Shown here piece after piece: positions 33,294 to 43,017 of a DNA stretch of 64,000 nucleotides. The position numbers and the translations under genes were made by a program. Under the pieces are notes generated by a model, which did no database searches, was not told where the DNA came from, and was given only the letters and a program-made list of their open reading frames with translations. The DNA is taken from assembly GCF_039543505.1 (NCBI RefSeq), contig NZ_BAABJW010000001.1, forward strand, positions 744,001 through 808,000. The letters are read 5' to 3'. Positions within the stretch are counted from its first letter, which is position 1. Every line of letters begins with the position of its first letter. This DNA comes from Litoribaculum gwangyangense (lineage in GTDB: Bacteria > Bacteroidota > Bacteroidia > Flavobacteriales > Flavobacteriaceae).

Positions 33294-34202
33294 ATGAAAC
33301 TACAAAAAGCACAAAGGGACCAAGTAAAATTAAGACTTGGAATAAGCGGTGCAAGCGGATTTGGCAAAAGCTATTCTGCTTTATTATTAGCTTATGGTAT
33401 TACAAATGATTGGACTAAGATTGCAATCATAGACACAGAAAACAATTCAGCCTCACTATACTCTCATTTAGGTGATTTTAACGTGCTCAGGCTAGATGAA
33501 CCTTACAGTCCAGAACGGTATATTGAAGCTATTAGAACTTGTGAAAATGCTTCTATGGAAGTAATTATTATCGATAGTATTACCCATGAATGGCAGGGCA
33601 AAGGTGGTTGTCTACAGATACACGAACAATTAGGAGGTAGGTTTCAGGACTGGGCAAATGTAACTCCAAGGCACCAGGCTTTTATTGATGCAATTTTAGG
33701 AAGTAAAAGCCATATTATTACAACAGTAAGAAGCAAAATTGACTATTCTATAGATACTACTTCAAACGGACGCACAAAAGTTGTCAAACATGGCATGAAG
33801 GAAATCACTAGAGAAGGCTTTGAATATGAACTAACGGTAAATTTTGAAATCATTAATGACCAACATTTAGTAAGAGCAAGCAAGGACAGAACGGGATTGT
33901 TTTCATCAGGTAAACCAGAATTTGTTATTAATGCAGCTACAGGGAAAAAGATATTACAGTGGTGCAATCAAACTGATATACCCCCAAATGATGATATCAC
34001 AAAAGAAATCTCCAGCTGCAAAACCATAGAACAGTTAAGATATGTCTACGCCAAGTATCCTGAAATACAGGAAAAAATAAAACCTCAAATATTACAGAGA
34101 CAACAAGAGATTCAAACATTAAAATCTCAAATTATTCCCAATAAAGAAATTATTAACCAATCAAAGAATGAAGAAAATGGAATCGATAGCAATACAAAAT
34201 GA
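33294..34202 (+). CDS. Sak4-like RecA-fold ATPase
   Basis: 302 residues. Walker A GASGFGKS (19-26) and Walker B VIIIDSITHEW (about 91-101), followed by TVRSKIDY and a DRTGLF sensor-like segment. This matches the phage AAA/RecA-fold ATPases of the Sak4 type, which promote single-strand annealing or exchange together with an SSB. A poorly conserved charged tail follows residue 240. Its last 35 bases overlap the DUF3871 gene. In context it is the recombinase of the element. Confidence 0.8.
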   Translation: MKLQKAQRDQVKLRLGISGASGFGKSYSALLLAYGITNDWTKIAIIDTENNSASLYSHLGDFNVLRLDEPYSPERYIEAIRTCENASMEVIIIDSITHEWQGKGGCLQIHEQLGGRFQDWANVTPRHQAFIDAILGSKSHIITTVRSKIDYSIDTTSNGRTKVVKHGMKEITREGFEYELTVNFEIINDQHLVRASKDRTGLFSSGKPEFVINAATGKKILQWCNQTDIPPNDDITKEISSCKTIEQLRYVYAKYPEIQEKIKPQILQRQQEIQTLKSQIIPNKEIINQSKNEENGIDSNTK

Positions 34203-35163
34203 CACAGATAATCAGATTATTTCTGAAGAGGAAATAATGACTGGACAATCAAAAAGCCCATTTATTGAGGCGAATACTAAAGAGGTAAGTTTAGATTATT
34301 TAAAGAAGGACTGTATCATTCCAACATTTAAAGATTTGGAATGTACATTGGCACATCATGAATTTATTCAAACAACTGAAGAATGCGTTAAATCAATATT
34401 TGAAGGTCAGCAGATTACTAAGCCTGTAATTAGGGCTAGTCATAAAGTGTTAGGACGTATTCCTTCTGCAATTGACAAGCCTGTAAAGGCTCTCCTTGAA
34501 AATGAAAAAACACAATATTTTGAAAGAATGATGTTCAAAATAGATGTTCCTAGTATCAATGAAATAATAAATGGGAATAGCTTAAACCTTTCTATTATAG
34601 CTGTTAGAGCCTATAATCAAGAAAATCTCTACAGTAATAAAAACTATGAGAAATTCAAAATTGGAATAGGCTTTTTAAATTTTGTCTGTACTAACATGTG
34701 TTTGAGTTCAGATGGTGTTGTTGAAGAGCTTAGAGCATCATCAGTTAAAGAACTAAAATCAAAAATAACGGGCGTTTTGAGCAGCTATGAAATTCAAAAT
34801 CACTTAAATAATCTAAAGCTCTTATCAAGATATTATCTAACAGAAAAACAATTTGCGAAGTTTTTAGGAAGGTGTCGTATGTATTATTATTTGTCAAAAG
34901 TAGAAAGGAAACAAGTTCCATCTCTATTATTAAATGATGGTCAAATTAATGCCGTGACTAAAGGTTATTATGAAGATGAAAACTTTTCAAGAAATTCAGA
35001 TGGGACAATTAGTCTTTGGTGCTTATATAATTTACTTACTGGAAGTGTGAAAAGTAGTTACATAGATACTTTCTTGAGTAGAAATGTCAACGCATACGAG
35101 CTAGTCAATGAACTGGGTATTTCAATGAAAAACAATATCCCAAATTGGTTCCTTGATAATTAA
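34168..35163 (+). CDS. DUF3871-family protein
   Basis: 331 residues fitting the DUF3871 family of Bacteroidota mobile elements: SLDYLKKDCIIPTFKDLECT near 41-60, SHYEFI-like HHEFIQTTEE, HKVLGRIPSA, and FVCTNMCLSSDG near 174-185. The function is unknown. Its resemblance to phage-type DUF932 proteins and its overlap with the Sak4-like gene suggest a role in element replication or recombination. The first ATG (34168) or the third codon ATG could start it. Confidence 0.75.
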   Translation: MKKMESIAIQNDTDNQIISEEEIMTGQSKSPFIEANTKEVSLDYLKKDCIIPTFKDLECTLAHHEFIQTTEECVKSIFEGQQITKPVIRASHKVLGRIPSAIDKPVKALLENEKTQYFERMMFKIDVPSINEIINGNSLNLSIIAVRAYNQENLYSNKNYEKFKIGIGFLNFVCTNMCLSSDGVVEELRASSVKELKSKITGVLSSYEIQNHLNNLKLLSRYYLTEKQFAKFLGRCRMYYYLSKVERKQVPSLLLNDGQINAVTKGYYEDENFSRNSDGTISLWCLYNLLTGSVKSSYIDTFLSRNVNAYELVNELGISMKNNIPNWFLDN

Positions 35164-35208
35164 TAATATAGCTAAAAACAGAATTTAGCCTTCTAATATA
35201 ATATTGCT

Positions 35209-35463
35209 ATGGATGAAAAACAGCTAGCTGAACTACTTAAATTTTCAAATCCAAAAGTGCTTTATGTTGTCACCTGGAACAACTTGTTAAAATTACTTTT
35301 TTGTCCTTTTAAAGTCCAAGTAATTGGTGATATCGGTGAATTAAAAAAAGGTGAAATTGTTTGGGTTGAAGAGGTTAAGGTTACTATGGAACTTAAAACA
35401 GTTTTTAAGATTAAAGAGAAATATTATTATCACCATCATTTTGAAATTCAGGTTGATGAATAA
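35209..35463 (+). CDS. Small hypothetical protein
   Basis: 84 residues, strand-rich like a small beta barrel (VQVIGDIGELKKGEIVWVEE, VTMELKTVFKIKEKYYYHHH). No family recognised. It lies 45 bases after DUF3871 and may be in the same transcript. Confidence 0.5.
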   Translation: MDEKQLAELLKFSNPKVLYVVTWNNLLKLLFCPFKVQVIGDIGELKKGEIVWVEEVKVTMELKTVFKIKEKYYYHHHFEIQVDE

Positions 35464-35684
35464 AAAAGAGGCTTATGCTGTATTTTCCATATCCTTACTA
35501 CTAGATATGTTTTGAGAAGGTTTTACCTCTATAATATGAAAAACCACTGAAAATGAATTAGAGTGCTCAATTGTATTTATGGCATTGTATGTTTAATTAT
35601 ATACAATGCTTTAAGTACAAAAGATGAATTAACTTAAAAGTTATGATTTATAATCTTTTTGAGTATAAAATAAGTAAGAAAAAA

Positions 35685-35716
35685 CTTGCATAAGTCATAT
35701 TTTTTTTGTACATTTG
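35685..35716 (+). promoter_or_regulatory. Strong Bacteroidota promoter
   Basis: CTTG at 35685-35688, 20-base spacer, TACATTTG at 35709-35716. It would drive the microprotein at 35740 and the helicase gene. Confidence 0.6.
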
Positions 35717-35739
35717 TATAGATTATTTGGGTTAGAAAG

Positions 35740-35826
35740 ATGATGAAGAATGTAAATGAAATTCCCAAACTCACAAGTTACTTTTTAGTTATTTGGACAT
35801 TATTAATCTTCACTCTTTCTGAATAA
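35740..35826 (+). CDS. Putative 28-aa membrane microprotein
   Basis: ATG at 35740 to TAA at 35826. A short polar start (MMKNVNEIPKLTS) is followed by one hydrophobic helix (YFLVIWTLLIFTLS). It sits 24 bases after a strong promoter and upstream of the helicase gene. It could be a leader peptide or membrane microprotein. The 449-base gap around it (35464-35912) shows nothing else. Confidence 0.35.
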   Translation: MMKNVNEIPKLTSYFLVIWTLLIFTLSE

Positions 35827-35918
35827 CTATTCCCAAAAAAATTGAATAAATAAAGGTTAGAATAATAGTTGCTAGCTTTGATGAATATACACCTAAATGG
35901 TATAAATGATATTTGATA

Positions 35919-37208
35919 ATGAGTAAAATTAAAGTTTATGATGCTATCATGGGTAGCGGTAAAACCTATGATGCCATAGAGAGAATGAAAAGCTATTTAA
36001 AAGACGATAAGAGTTTTATATATATAACTCCTTTTTTGAGTGAAATTGATAGGATAATGGACAGCCTTCCAATAAACAGTGTGTATGCGCCATTGGGACC
36101 AGGAGAGAAAGGGGAAGGTAAATATGATTATAATATAGACTATTGTGATGAGAGTGGAAATATTGACCTTAATTCAGAAGGTAGTTATCAATATTTGAAC
36201 AAAAGGGCACAGTTTTTAAAGCTTTGTAATAAAAAGCGAAACATTGTATCCACTCATTCTCTGTTTATGAACCTTAAAAAGGATGATTATAGCCTTTTTG
36301 ATGATTATATTCTGATTTTGGATGAAGTCGTGAATCCATTGAATGTTTTCAATATTGGAGCCAAAGATATTGAAATTCTGACCAATGAGAACTTGATTAT
36401 CATAGACCAAGAAACAAGCGAGGTTAAATTCATAGACGATGAATATAACGACAATGCTTTTAAGGAGGTAAAAAGGATTTGCAACAACAGTACAGTATTC
36501 TTTTTGGACAAGTATTTTTTTGTTTGGGTTTTTCCCATTGAGATTTTTAAGGGGTTCCAAAGAGTGGAAATACTGACGTACCTTTTTAAGGGAAGCTTGT
36601 TGAGCTCCTATTTCAAAATGTACAATATTGATTATAAAATCAATTACAATAATGAAGAAGACCATCTGAGAAGTATTAAGAAACTGTTGAACGTTTATGA
36701 GGGAAGTGCAAACTATAATGAAAGTTTAAACTCATTCAGTAAGACCTGGATAAAGAATTTGAACAAGAAGAACTTGAAAAAGGTTGTTAATAGCACTGAG
36801 TATATTTTCAAGAAGGTTTTCAAGACTAATACAGAAGAAAATGCATTTACAACTTTCAAAGCTTTTAGGCAGAAGTTGAGTGGTAATGGTTATACAAAGG
36901 GTTTCATACCTATCAATGCAAGAGCCACTAATATTTTTAAGAGTAAAAAGTCAATGGCTTTTCTAGGAAACAGGTATCATGACCCACAAACAGTTCATTT
37001 CTTTAAGGAAAGAGGGGTAATATTAGATGATGATATTTGGGCGTTGTCAGAACTCCTTCAATGGGTCTGGAGGGGCAGAATTAGGGACAACAAGCCAATG
37101 AATTTGTTCATTCCAAACTCAAGGATGAGGAAACTTTTAAATGATTGGTTGGAAGGTAAGTTTGTAAGTAATGGACAATCTAACAAAGGATTTTTAAAAG
37201 CAGTATAA
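35919..37208 (+). CDS. Phage-type SF2 helicase-like ATPase
   Basis: 429 residues from the ATG at 35919. Walker A IMGSGKT is very near the N-terminus, followed by FIYITPFLSE (motif Ia), STHSLF, DExx box LILDEVV, and a C-terminal motif-VI-like RGRIRDNKPMNLFIP. The pattern fits compact phage DEAD/DEAH-type helicases used in phage replication. No primase domain is evident. In this island it likely unwinds DNA during element replication. Confidence 0.7.
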   Translation: MSKIKVYDAIMGSGKTYDAIERMKSYLKDDKSFIYITPFLSEIDRIMDSLPINSVYAPLGPGEKGEGKYDYNIDYCDESGNIDLNSEGSYQYLNKRAQFLKLCNKKRNIVSTHSLFMNLKKDDYSLFDDYILILDEVVNPLNVFNIGAKDIEILTNENLIIIDQETSEVKFIDDEYNDNAFKEVKRICNNSTVFFLDKYFFVWVFPIEIFKGFQRVEILTYLFKGSLLSSYFKMYNIDYKINYNNEEDHLRSIKKLLNVYEGSANYNESLNSFSKTWIKNLNKKNLKKVVNSTEYIFKKVFKTNTEENAFTTFKAFRQKLSGNGYTKGFIPINARATNIFKSKKSMAFLGNRYHDPQTVHFFKERGVILDDDIWALSELLQWVWRGRIRDNKPMNLFIPNSRMRKLLNDWLEGKFVSNGQSNKGFLKAV

Positions 37209-37213
37209 ATAAA

Positions 37214-37242
37214 TTACCCGTTTTAAAAGGGTAAATTTTTTT
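37214..37242 (+). terminator. Terminator after the helicase gene
   Basis: Stem TTACCC with GGGTAA, A-rich flanks and a run of T. Confidence 0.6.
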
Positions 37243-37305
37243 GAATCCTTTGATATTATTGGGATAAGAGAGGGGTTCCCTAAAAGGAAATTAGAAAAAT
37301 GAAGA

Positions 37306-37965
37306 ATGATTATGAAGATGAATTATATAATTTACAAGGCTGAAAATTTAATAGATGGAAAAATGTATATAGGTGCAACCACCAATTCAATACATCAACG
37401 CAAATTAGACCATACTGAAAGAGCATATAGAAATGAAGAAAATAAATTCCATGAAGCAATCTATACATGTGGTTCTGATGCTTTCTCCTGGGAACAGATT
37501 GATACGGCAAGTTCAATAGATGAGTTAGCGCAAAAAGAGCAACAATACATCTTAGAATATAATTCTAAAAATAAAGGGTATAATAGTTCAGTTGGTGGTG
37601 AATTTAAAAAAAATGTCTATAAGTATAGCTTAGACAATGGGAAAATGTTGGCTAGTTTTGATTGTTTAGATAATGCAGCTAAATCCATCAGTTCCACTAA
37701 ACAACATATATCTCGAGCATGTTTATCTGTCAATAATATTTATGGAGGTTTTTATTGGAGCTATGAATTCAAAGAGACATTTAGTCCAAAACGTGATATA
37801 AGGAGAAAGAAAGTTTATCAATATTCTTTAGATGGATACTTTATGTCTGAATATGTTTCAGTTGCAGAAGCTTCCAGACTTACAGGAATATCAAAAACAT
37901 GTATTTCAAGATGTTGCAGAGGAGAAAGAGAACAATCAAATGGATATAAATGGGAGTATAATTAA
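37306..37965 (+). CDS. GIY-YIG homing-endonuclease-like protein with two NUMOD repeats
   Basis: 219 residues. The N-terminal nuclease shows YIIYKAENLIDGKMYIGATT, R27 in the downstream helix and the glutamate segment AQKEQQYILEYNS. Two NUMOD-type DNA-recognition repeats follow: VYKYSLDNGKML with NAAKSISSTKQHISRACLS, and VYQYSLDGYFMSEY with EASRLTGISKTCISRCCRG. This is the architecture of phage homing endonucleases. It stands alone, not in an intron. The start could be the ATG at 37306, 37312 or 37318. A terminator overlaps its stop codon. Confidence 0.85.
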   Translation: MIMKMNYIIYKAENLIDGKMYIGATTNSIHQRKLDHTERAYRNEENKFHEAIYTCGSDAFSWEQIDTASSIDELAQKEQQYILEYNSKNKGYNSSVGGEFKKNVYKYSLDNGKMLASFDCLDNAAKSISSTKQHISRACLSVNNIYGGFYWSYEFKETFSPKRDIRRKKVYQYSLDGYFMSEYVSVAEASRLTGISKTCISRCCRGEREQSNGYKWEYN

Positions 37966-37981
37966 TATACTCCCTTTTTTT
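37952..37981 (+). terminator. Terminator overlapping the homing-endonuclease stop codon
   Basis: Perfect 9-bp stem GGGAGTATA/TATACTCCC, loop ATTAA, then T run. The TAA stop is in the loop. Confidence 0.85.
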
Positions 37982-38025
37982 AATTATATATAAAAAATTT
38001 AAAAAGTATTTTATGTAACACATTG

Positions 38026-38036
38026 GGACAGGACAA
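38026..38036 (+). repeat. GGACAGGACAA, copy 1
   Basis: The 11-base sequence is found again at 46972-46982 in the same orientation. The two copies bracket the restriction genes and the RepA-like gene. Confidence 0.4.
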
Positions 38037-38134
38037 AAAAATCATTTTAAAGTTTTCATAGCTTTGTAAGATATTTTTTCTTTTTTTTGGTTAAAATTAT
38101 CATTCAATCTTAATTTTAGCTTAACTTTAAATTT

Positions 38135-41100
38135 ATGGCTACACCTACCCAATTCAATAAAATATTACAACACTACAGAGATAAATCATTTTCAGAAAGA
38201 GATAAAGGGGATAGATTTGAAAGATTAATACAAGCATATTTACAAACAGACCCAACATATTCATATACTTTAAAATATGTTTGGATGTGGAATGAGTTCC
38301 CTGGTAAAAAGGATTTTGGTGGTAAAGACACAGGTATTGATTTGGTAGCTTTAACTTTTGAAGGTGATTATTGGGCAATACAATGTAAATGTTTCTCGGA
38401 AAATGCTTCTATAGATAAAAGTTCTGTTGATTCTTTTTTATCTACATCAAGTCGTGAATTTAAAAACGACCAATTTCAAACAATAGGATTTTCAAAAAGA
38501 ATTTGGGTTTCTACTACTAATAAATGGGGTTCAAATGCTGAAGAGGCTATAAAAAACCAAAATCCACCTGTAACAAGAATAAACCTTACAGATTTACAAC
38601 AAGCTCCTGTTGAATGGGAAAAACTTGAAAAGGGTATAATAGGTGATTTAGCAAGAACAGAGAAAAAAACATTATTTAATCACCAAGAGGAAGCACTAAA
38701 TAAAACTCACGAACATTTTAAAGAAAATGGTCGTGGTAAGTTAATAATGGCTTGTGGTACGGGTAAAACATTTACTTCATTACGAATAGCTGAAAACGAA
38801 ACCAACAATAGTGGGTTGATATTGTTTTTAGTACCATCTATCGCATTATTAGGTCAAACATTACGGGAATGGTCATCAGATGCTAACGAACCTATAAAAC
38901 CTATTGCTATTTGTTCGGATGCTAAAATTGGTAGACAAAGAATGAAATTTAGTGACGACCCAGATGTAAATGTAGTCGATTTACCTTTTCCTGCATCTAC
39001 AGATGTAAAAAGTGTAATCAAACAATTTAAAGCAATTGATAGGTCATCTAAAAAAGGAATGACCGTAGTATTTTCTACCTATCAATCCATAGATGTTATT
39101 GCAAATGCACAAAAACATTTATTAAACGAGAATAATAACAATGCTATTTTCGATTTAATTATTTGTGATGAAGCACACCGTACAACTGGAGTTACTTTAG
39201 CTGGTAATGACGAATCCACATTTGTAAAAGTTCACGATAACAACTTTTTACAAGCCAATAAAAGACTATATATGACTGCTACACCTCGTTTATTTAAAGA
39301 GAGTGATAAAACTAAAGCAGATTTAAATGATGCTGTACTTTGTTCTATGGACGATGAAACTAAATATGGTAAAGAAATGTATCGTATTGGTTTTGGTGAA
39401 GCTGTAGATAGAGGCTTATTAACCGACTATAAAGTATTGGTACTAACATTAAGTGAAAACGATATCCCAAGCGCAGTTCAAAGAATGGTGGCTAATTCTG
39501 AAAATGAAATTAATTCTGACGATGCTTCTAAATTAATTGGTTGTTTAAATGCACTTTCAAAACAAGTTTTAGGTGATAATGGTTTAATAAAAGAAGTTGA
39601 CCCAGAACCAATGAAACGTGCTGTTGCTTTTTGTCAAAATATTTCGGTTTCAAAAAAGATTACTAACATATTTAATGAAACTTCTGATGTTTATTTAGAT
39701 TCTGTTGAACCAAGCCAACGCGAAAAATTAGTTAGTGTATCATCAAACCATATCGATGGTAGTATGAATGCACCACTACGTGATGAATTATTAGGTTGGT
39801 TAAAATCGCAATCTGCTGATTCAAATGAATGTAGAATACTAACCAATGTACGTTGTTTAAGCGAAGGTGTCGATGTACCATCTTTAGATGCTGTTTTATT
39901 CTTATCTGCTCGTAATTCTCAAGTAGATGTAGTGCAGTCTGTAGGTCGTGTAATGCGTAAAGCACCAGGCAAAAAATATGGCTACATCATTATCCCTGTG
40001 GTAGTTCCTTCCGATGTTGAACCTTCAAAAGCGTTAGATGATAATGATAGATTTAAAGTAGTATGGTCAGTGTTAAATGCCTTACGTGCTCATGATGATA
40101 CTTTTAATGCAGAGGTCAATAAGTTAGAATTAAATAATAATAAGTCCAAAAAGGTTTTAGTTGGCGGTTCTGCAACAGACGGTGAAGGCAAGGCGAAAGA
40201 TGACAAAAATTCAAAATACCAAGATTTAAACAACCAATTACAAATGCAGTTTGAACAACTGCAATCTGTTGTATACGCTAAAATGGTACAAAAGGTTGGT
40301 GATAGGGTATATTGGGAGAAATGGGCTAAAGACGTTGCAAAAATTGCCGAAAATCAAATAGACCGTATAAACAATCTTATTAATAGAGAACCTAAATACC
40401 AAAAGGCATTTAATAAGTTTTTAAAAGGACTTCAAAAGAATATTAACCCATCAATTTCAGAAAGTCAGGCAGTAGAAATGTTGTCACAACATATCATCAC
40501 AAAACCTGTTTTTGAGGCTTTATTTGAAGGGTACTCATTTGTGAAAAACAATGCCATTTCAACATCTATGCAAACAATGTTAGATGTTTTGGAAGACCAA
40601 GCATTAGATAAAGATGCTGAAACATTGGATAAATTCTACCAATCTGTAAAAAAACGTGCAGAGGGTATAGATAATGCAGAGGGTAAACAAAGTATTATTT
40701 TAGAGTTATATGATAAATTTTTCTATACGGCTTTTCCTAAAATGGTTCAACAGCTCGGAATAGTATATACACCTGTAGAAGTCGTAGATTTTATTATCCA
40801 TTCTGTTAATGATGTTTTACAAAAAGAATTTAACCGTTCTATTTCAGATGAAAACATACATATTTTAGACCCATTTACAGGAACAGGAACATTTATTACT
40901 CGTTTATTGCAAAGTGGTTTAATAAAAAAAGAAAATTTACAACGCAAATACACCAAAGAGTTACACGCAAACGAAATTGTATTATTAGCATATTACATAG
41001 CTGCTGTAAATATCGAGAATGCTTTTCATGACCAAATAGAACAAGAAGAATCAGAATACACACCCTTTGATGGTATGGTATTAACTGATACCTTTCAATT

Positions 41101-43015
41101 AGGCGAAACCAACCAAAGCGAAAAATTGTTTTCTGAAATGTTTCCTCAAAACTCTAAAAGAGTTCAGGCACAACAAAAAGCACCATTACGTGTAATAATG
41201 GGAAATCCACCTTATTCCATTGGTCAAAAATCTGCTAATGATAATGCACAAAACCAAAGTTATGATAAGTTAGATTCAAGAATAGCAAATACGTATGCAG
41301 CCTTATCAAATGCAGGTTTAAATAAATCTTTATATGATGCTTATATAAAAGCGTTCCGTTGGAGTACAGATAGATTAGACCCCAAAAATGGTGGTGTCAT
41401 TGCTTTTGTGAGTAATGGAGCATGGTTAGATGGCAATAGTACAGATGGTTTCCGCAAATCATTAGAAAAAGAATTTTCTACGATTTATGTGTTTAATTTA
41501 AGAGGAAACGCCAGAACGCAAGGTGAATTAAGACAGAAGGAAGCTGGCAACGTTTTTGGTGGTGGTTCACGTACACCAATATCCATCACCTTATTGATTA
41601 AACATCCTGATAATTCTGAAAAAGCAAAAATCTATTATCACGACATTGGTGATTATTTAAACCAAAAAGAAAAGTTAGATATCATTGCAAAATTTAAATC
41701 AATCAATAAAATAGATTGGAAAAAGATAAAACCCAATGAACATAGTGATTGGGTAAATAAACGAAATGATGTTTTTGATACTTTTATTCCTATTGAGCCA
41801 GAAAAGAAATTTAACTTAAAAACACAAACATTTTTCAATACTTATGCTGTAGGTGTAGGTACAAATAGAGATGTATGGAGTTACAATTTTTCAAAAAATA
41901 AATTAGGTTCTAATATGGGTAATATGATTGGTTTTTATAATGAGCAAACTACGGATTACCAAAATAAATTAAAAGAAAATAAAAAATTAAAAGTTGAGGA
42001 TTTTATAAGCAATGATTTAAAAAAGATAAAATGGACACGTTCATTACGAAAACAAGCAAATTCAGGTAATACTTTTTCATTAGACTTATCAAATATTAGA
42101 ACAGGTCTTTATAGACCATATTCAAAACAACAATTGTATTTCCATAAGGCTTTTATTGAGAGTCCAGGCTTACATTCACAAATCTTACCTACTAATGAAA
42201 CATTTAATAGAACAATTAGTATTACTGGTTTAGGTGGCAGTAAATCATTTTCAGTTATTATAACTAATTCTATTCCTGATTTACAGTTACAAATGAATGG
42301 ACAATGTTTCCCATTATATTACTACGAAGAAAAAGAACAAGTTCAAGGCAGTTTATTTGATGCAGCAAGTGAGTCTAAATACATTCGTAGAGATGGTGTA
42401 AGTGATTTTATTTGGGAACGTGCTAAAAAGCAATATGGCAAGTCGATAACTAAAGAAGATATTTTCTACTATGTGTACGGTATTTTACACAGTCCAGACT
42501 ACAGAGAAACATTTGCTAACGACCTTAAAAAGATGTTACCTCGCATTCCTTTAGTCGATAGACCTAAAGATTTTTGGGCGTTTAGTAAAGCAGGGCGCCA
42601 ATTAGCAGAAATACACATAAAATATGAATCAGTAGAGCCTTATAATGATGTAGAAGTGATAATGCCACAAGACTTATTTATAAATGATGAGTATGAGTTT
42701 TATAGAGTAACAAAATTACGTTTCCCTAAAAAAGACCAAAAAGGAACAATTATTTATAATAGCAGAATTAAAATAAATAATATACCTAATAAAGCTTATG
42801 AATATGTAGTAAATGGTAAATCTGCTATTGATTGGATAAAGGACAGATATCAAGTTACAGTTGATAAAAATTCAGGAATTAAAAACGACCCTAACGACTG
42901 GTCTAAAGAAGTTGAAAACCCACGTTACATTTTAGATTTAATATTAAGTATAATAAATTTAAGTGTTCAAACAGTAGATATTGTAAATGACTTACCAAAA
43001 TTAGAATTTGAATAA
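38135..43015 (+). CDS. Type ISP restriction-modification enzyme (Mrr nuclease, helicase, N6-adenine methylase, recognition domain)
   Basis: 1626 residues, near LlaGI/LlaBIII size. The Mrr-type PD-(D/E)xK domain has D69 (DTGIDL) and Q83-C-K85. The SF2 translocase has Walker A MACGTGKT (205-212), DEAH (345-348), TATPR (381-385) and motif VI QSVGRVMRK (601-609). The gamma-type adenine methylase has DPFTGTGTF from 912 and NPPY (1024-1027). The last about 500 residues should be the target-recognition part. A single polypeptide would recognise, methylate, translocate and cut. All catalytic residues look intact. Two nuclease genes follow with gaps of 2 bases each. Confidence 0.9.
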   Translation: MATPTQFNKILQHYRDKSFSERDKGDRFERLIQAYLQTDPTYSYTLKYVWMWNEFPGKKDFGGKDTGIDLVALTFEGDYWAIQCKCFSENASIDKSSVDSFLSTSSREFKNDQFQTIGFSKRIWVSTTNKWGSNAEEAIKNQNPPVTRINLTDLQQAPVEWEKLEKGIIGDLARTEKKTLFNHQEEALNKTHEHFKENGRGKLIMACGTGKTFTSLRIAENETNNSGLILFLVPSIALLGQTLREWSSDANEPIKPIAICSDAKIGRQRMKFSDDPDVNVVDLPFPASTDVKSVIKQFKAIDRSSKKGMTVVFSTYQSIDVIANAQKHLLNENNNNAIFDLIICDEAHRTTGVTLAGNDESTFVKVHDNNFLQANKRLYMTATPRLFKESDKTKADLNDAVLCSMDDETKYGKEMYRIGFGEAVDRGLLTDYKVLVLTLSENDIPSAVQRMVANSENEINSDDASKLIGCLNALSKQVLGDNGLIKEVDPEPMKRAVAFCQNISVSKKITNIFNETSDVYLDSVEPSQREKLVSVSSNHIDGSMNAPLRDELLGWLKSQSADSNECRILTNVRCLSEGVDVPSLDAVLFLSARNSQVDVVQSVGRVMRKAPGKKYGYIIIPVVVPSDVEPSKALDDNDRFKVVWSVLNALRAHDDTFNAEVNKLELNNNKSKKVLVGGSATDGEGKAKDDKNSKYQDLNNQLQMQFEQLQSVVYAKMVQKVGDRVYWEKWAKDVAKIAENQIDRINNLINREPKYQKAFNKFLKGLQKNINPSISESQAVEMLSQHIITKPVFEALFEGYSFVKNNAISTSMQTMLDVLEDQALDKDAETLDKFYQSVKKRAEGIDNAEGKQSIILELYDKFFYTAFPKMVQQLGIVYTPVEVVDFIIHSVNDVLQKEFNRSISDENIHILDPFTGTGTFITRLLQSGLIKKENLQRKYTKELHANEIVLLAYYIAAVNIENAFHDQIEQEESEYTPFDGMVLTDTFQLGETNQSEKLFSEMFPQNSKRVQAQQKAPLRVIMGNPPYSIGQKSANDNAQNQSYDKLDSRIANTYAALSNAGLNKSLYDAYIKAFRWSTDRLDPKNGGVIAFVSNGAWLDGNSTDGFRKSLEKEFSTIYVFNLRGNARTQGELRQKEAGNVFGGGSRTPISITLLIKHPDNSEKAKIYYHDIGDYLNQKEKLDIIAKFKSINKIDWKKIKPNEHSDWVNKRNDVFDTFIPIEPEKKFNLKTQTFFNTYAVGVGTNRDVWSYNFSKNKLGSNMGNMIGFYNEQTTDYQNKLKENKKLKVEDFISNDLKKIKWTRSLRKQANSGNTFSLDLSNIRTGLYRPYSKQQLYFHKAFIESPGLHSQILPTNETFNRTISITGLGGSKSFSVIITNSIPDLQLQMNGQCFPLYYYEEKEQVQGSLFDAASESKYIRRDGVSDFIWERAKKQYGKSITKEDIFYYVYGILHSPDYRETFANDLKKMLPRIPLVDRPKDFWAFSKAGRQLAEIHIKYESVEPYNDVEVIMPQDLFINDEYEFYRVTKLRFPKKDQKGTIIYNSRIKINNIPNKAYEYVVNGKSAIDWIKDRYQVTVDKNSGIKNDPNDWSKEVENPRYILDLILSIINLSVQTVDIVNDLPKLEFE

Positions 43016-43017
43016 AA

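Noticed and set aside
36216..36665. 149-codon minus-strand frame within the helicase gene
   Set aside because: Antisense to a gene with clear Walker A and DExx motifs; composition is that of a reverse-complement shadow.
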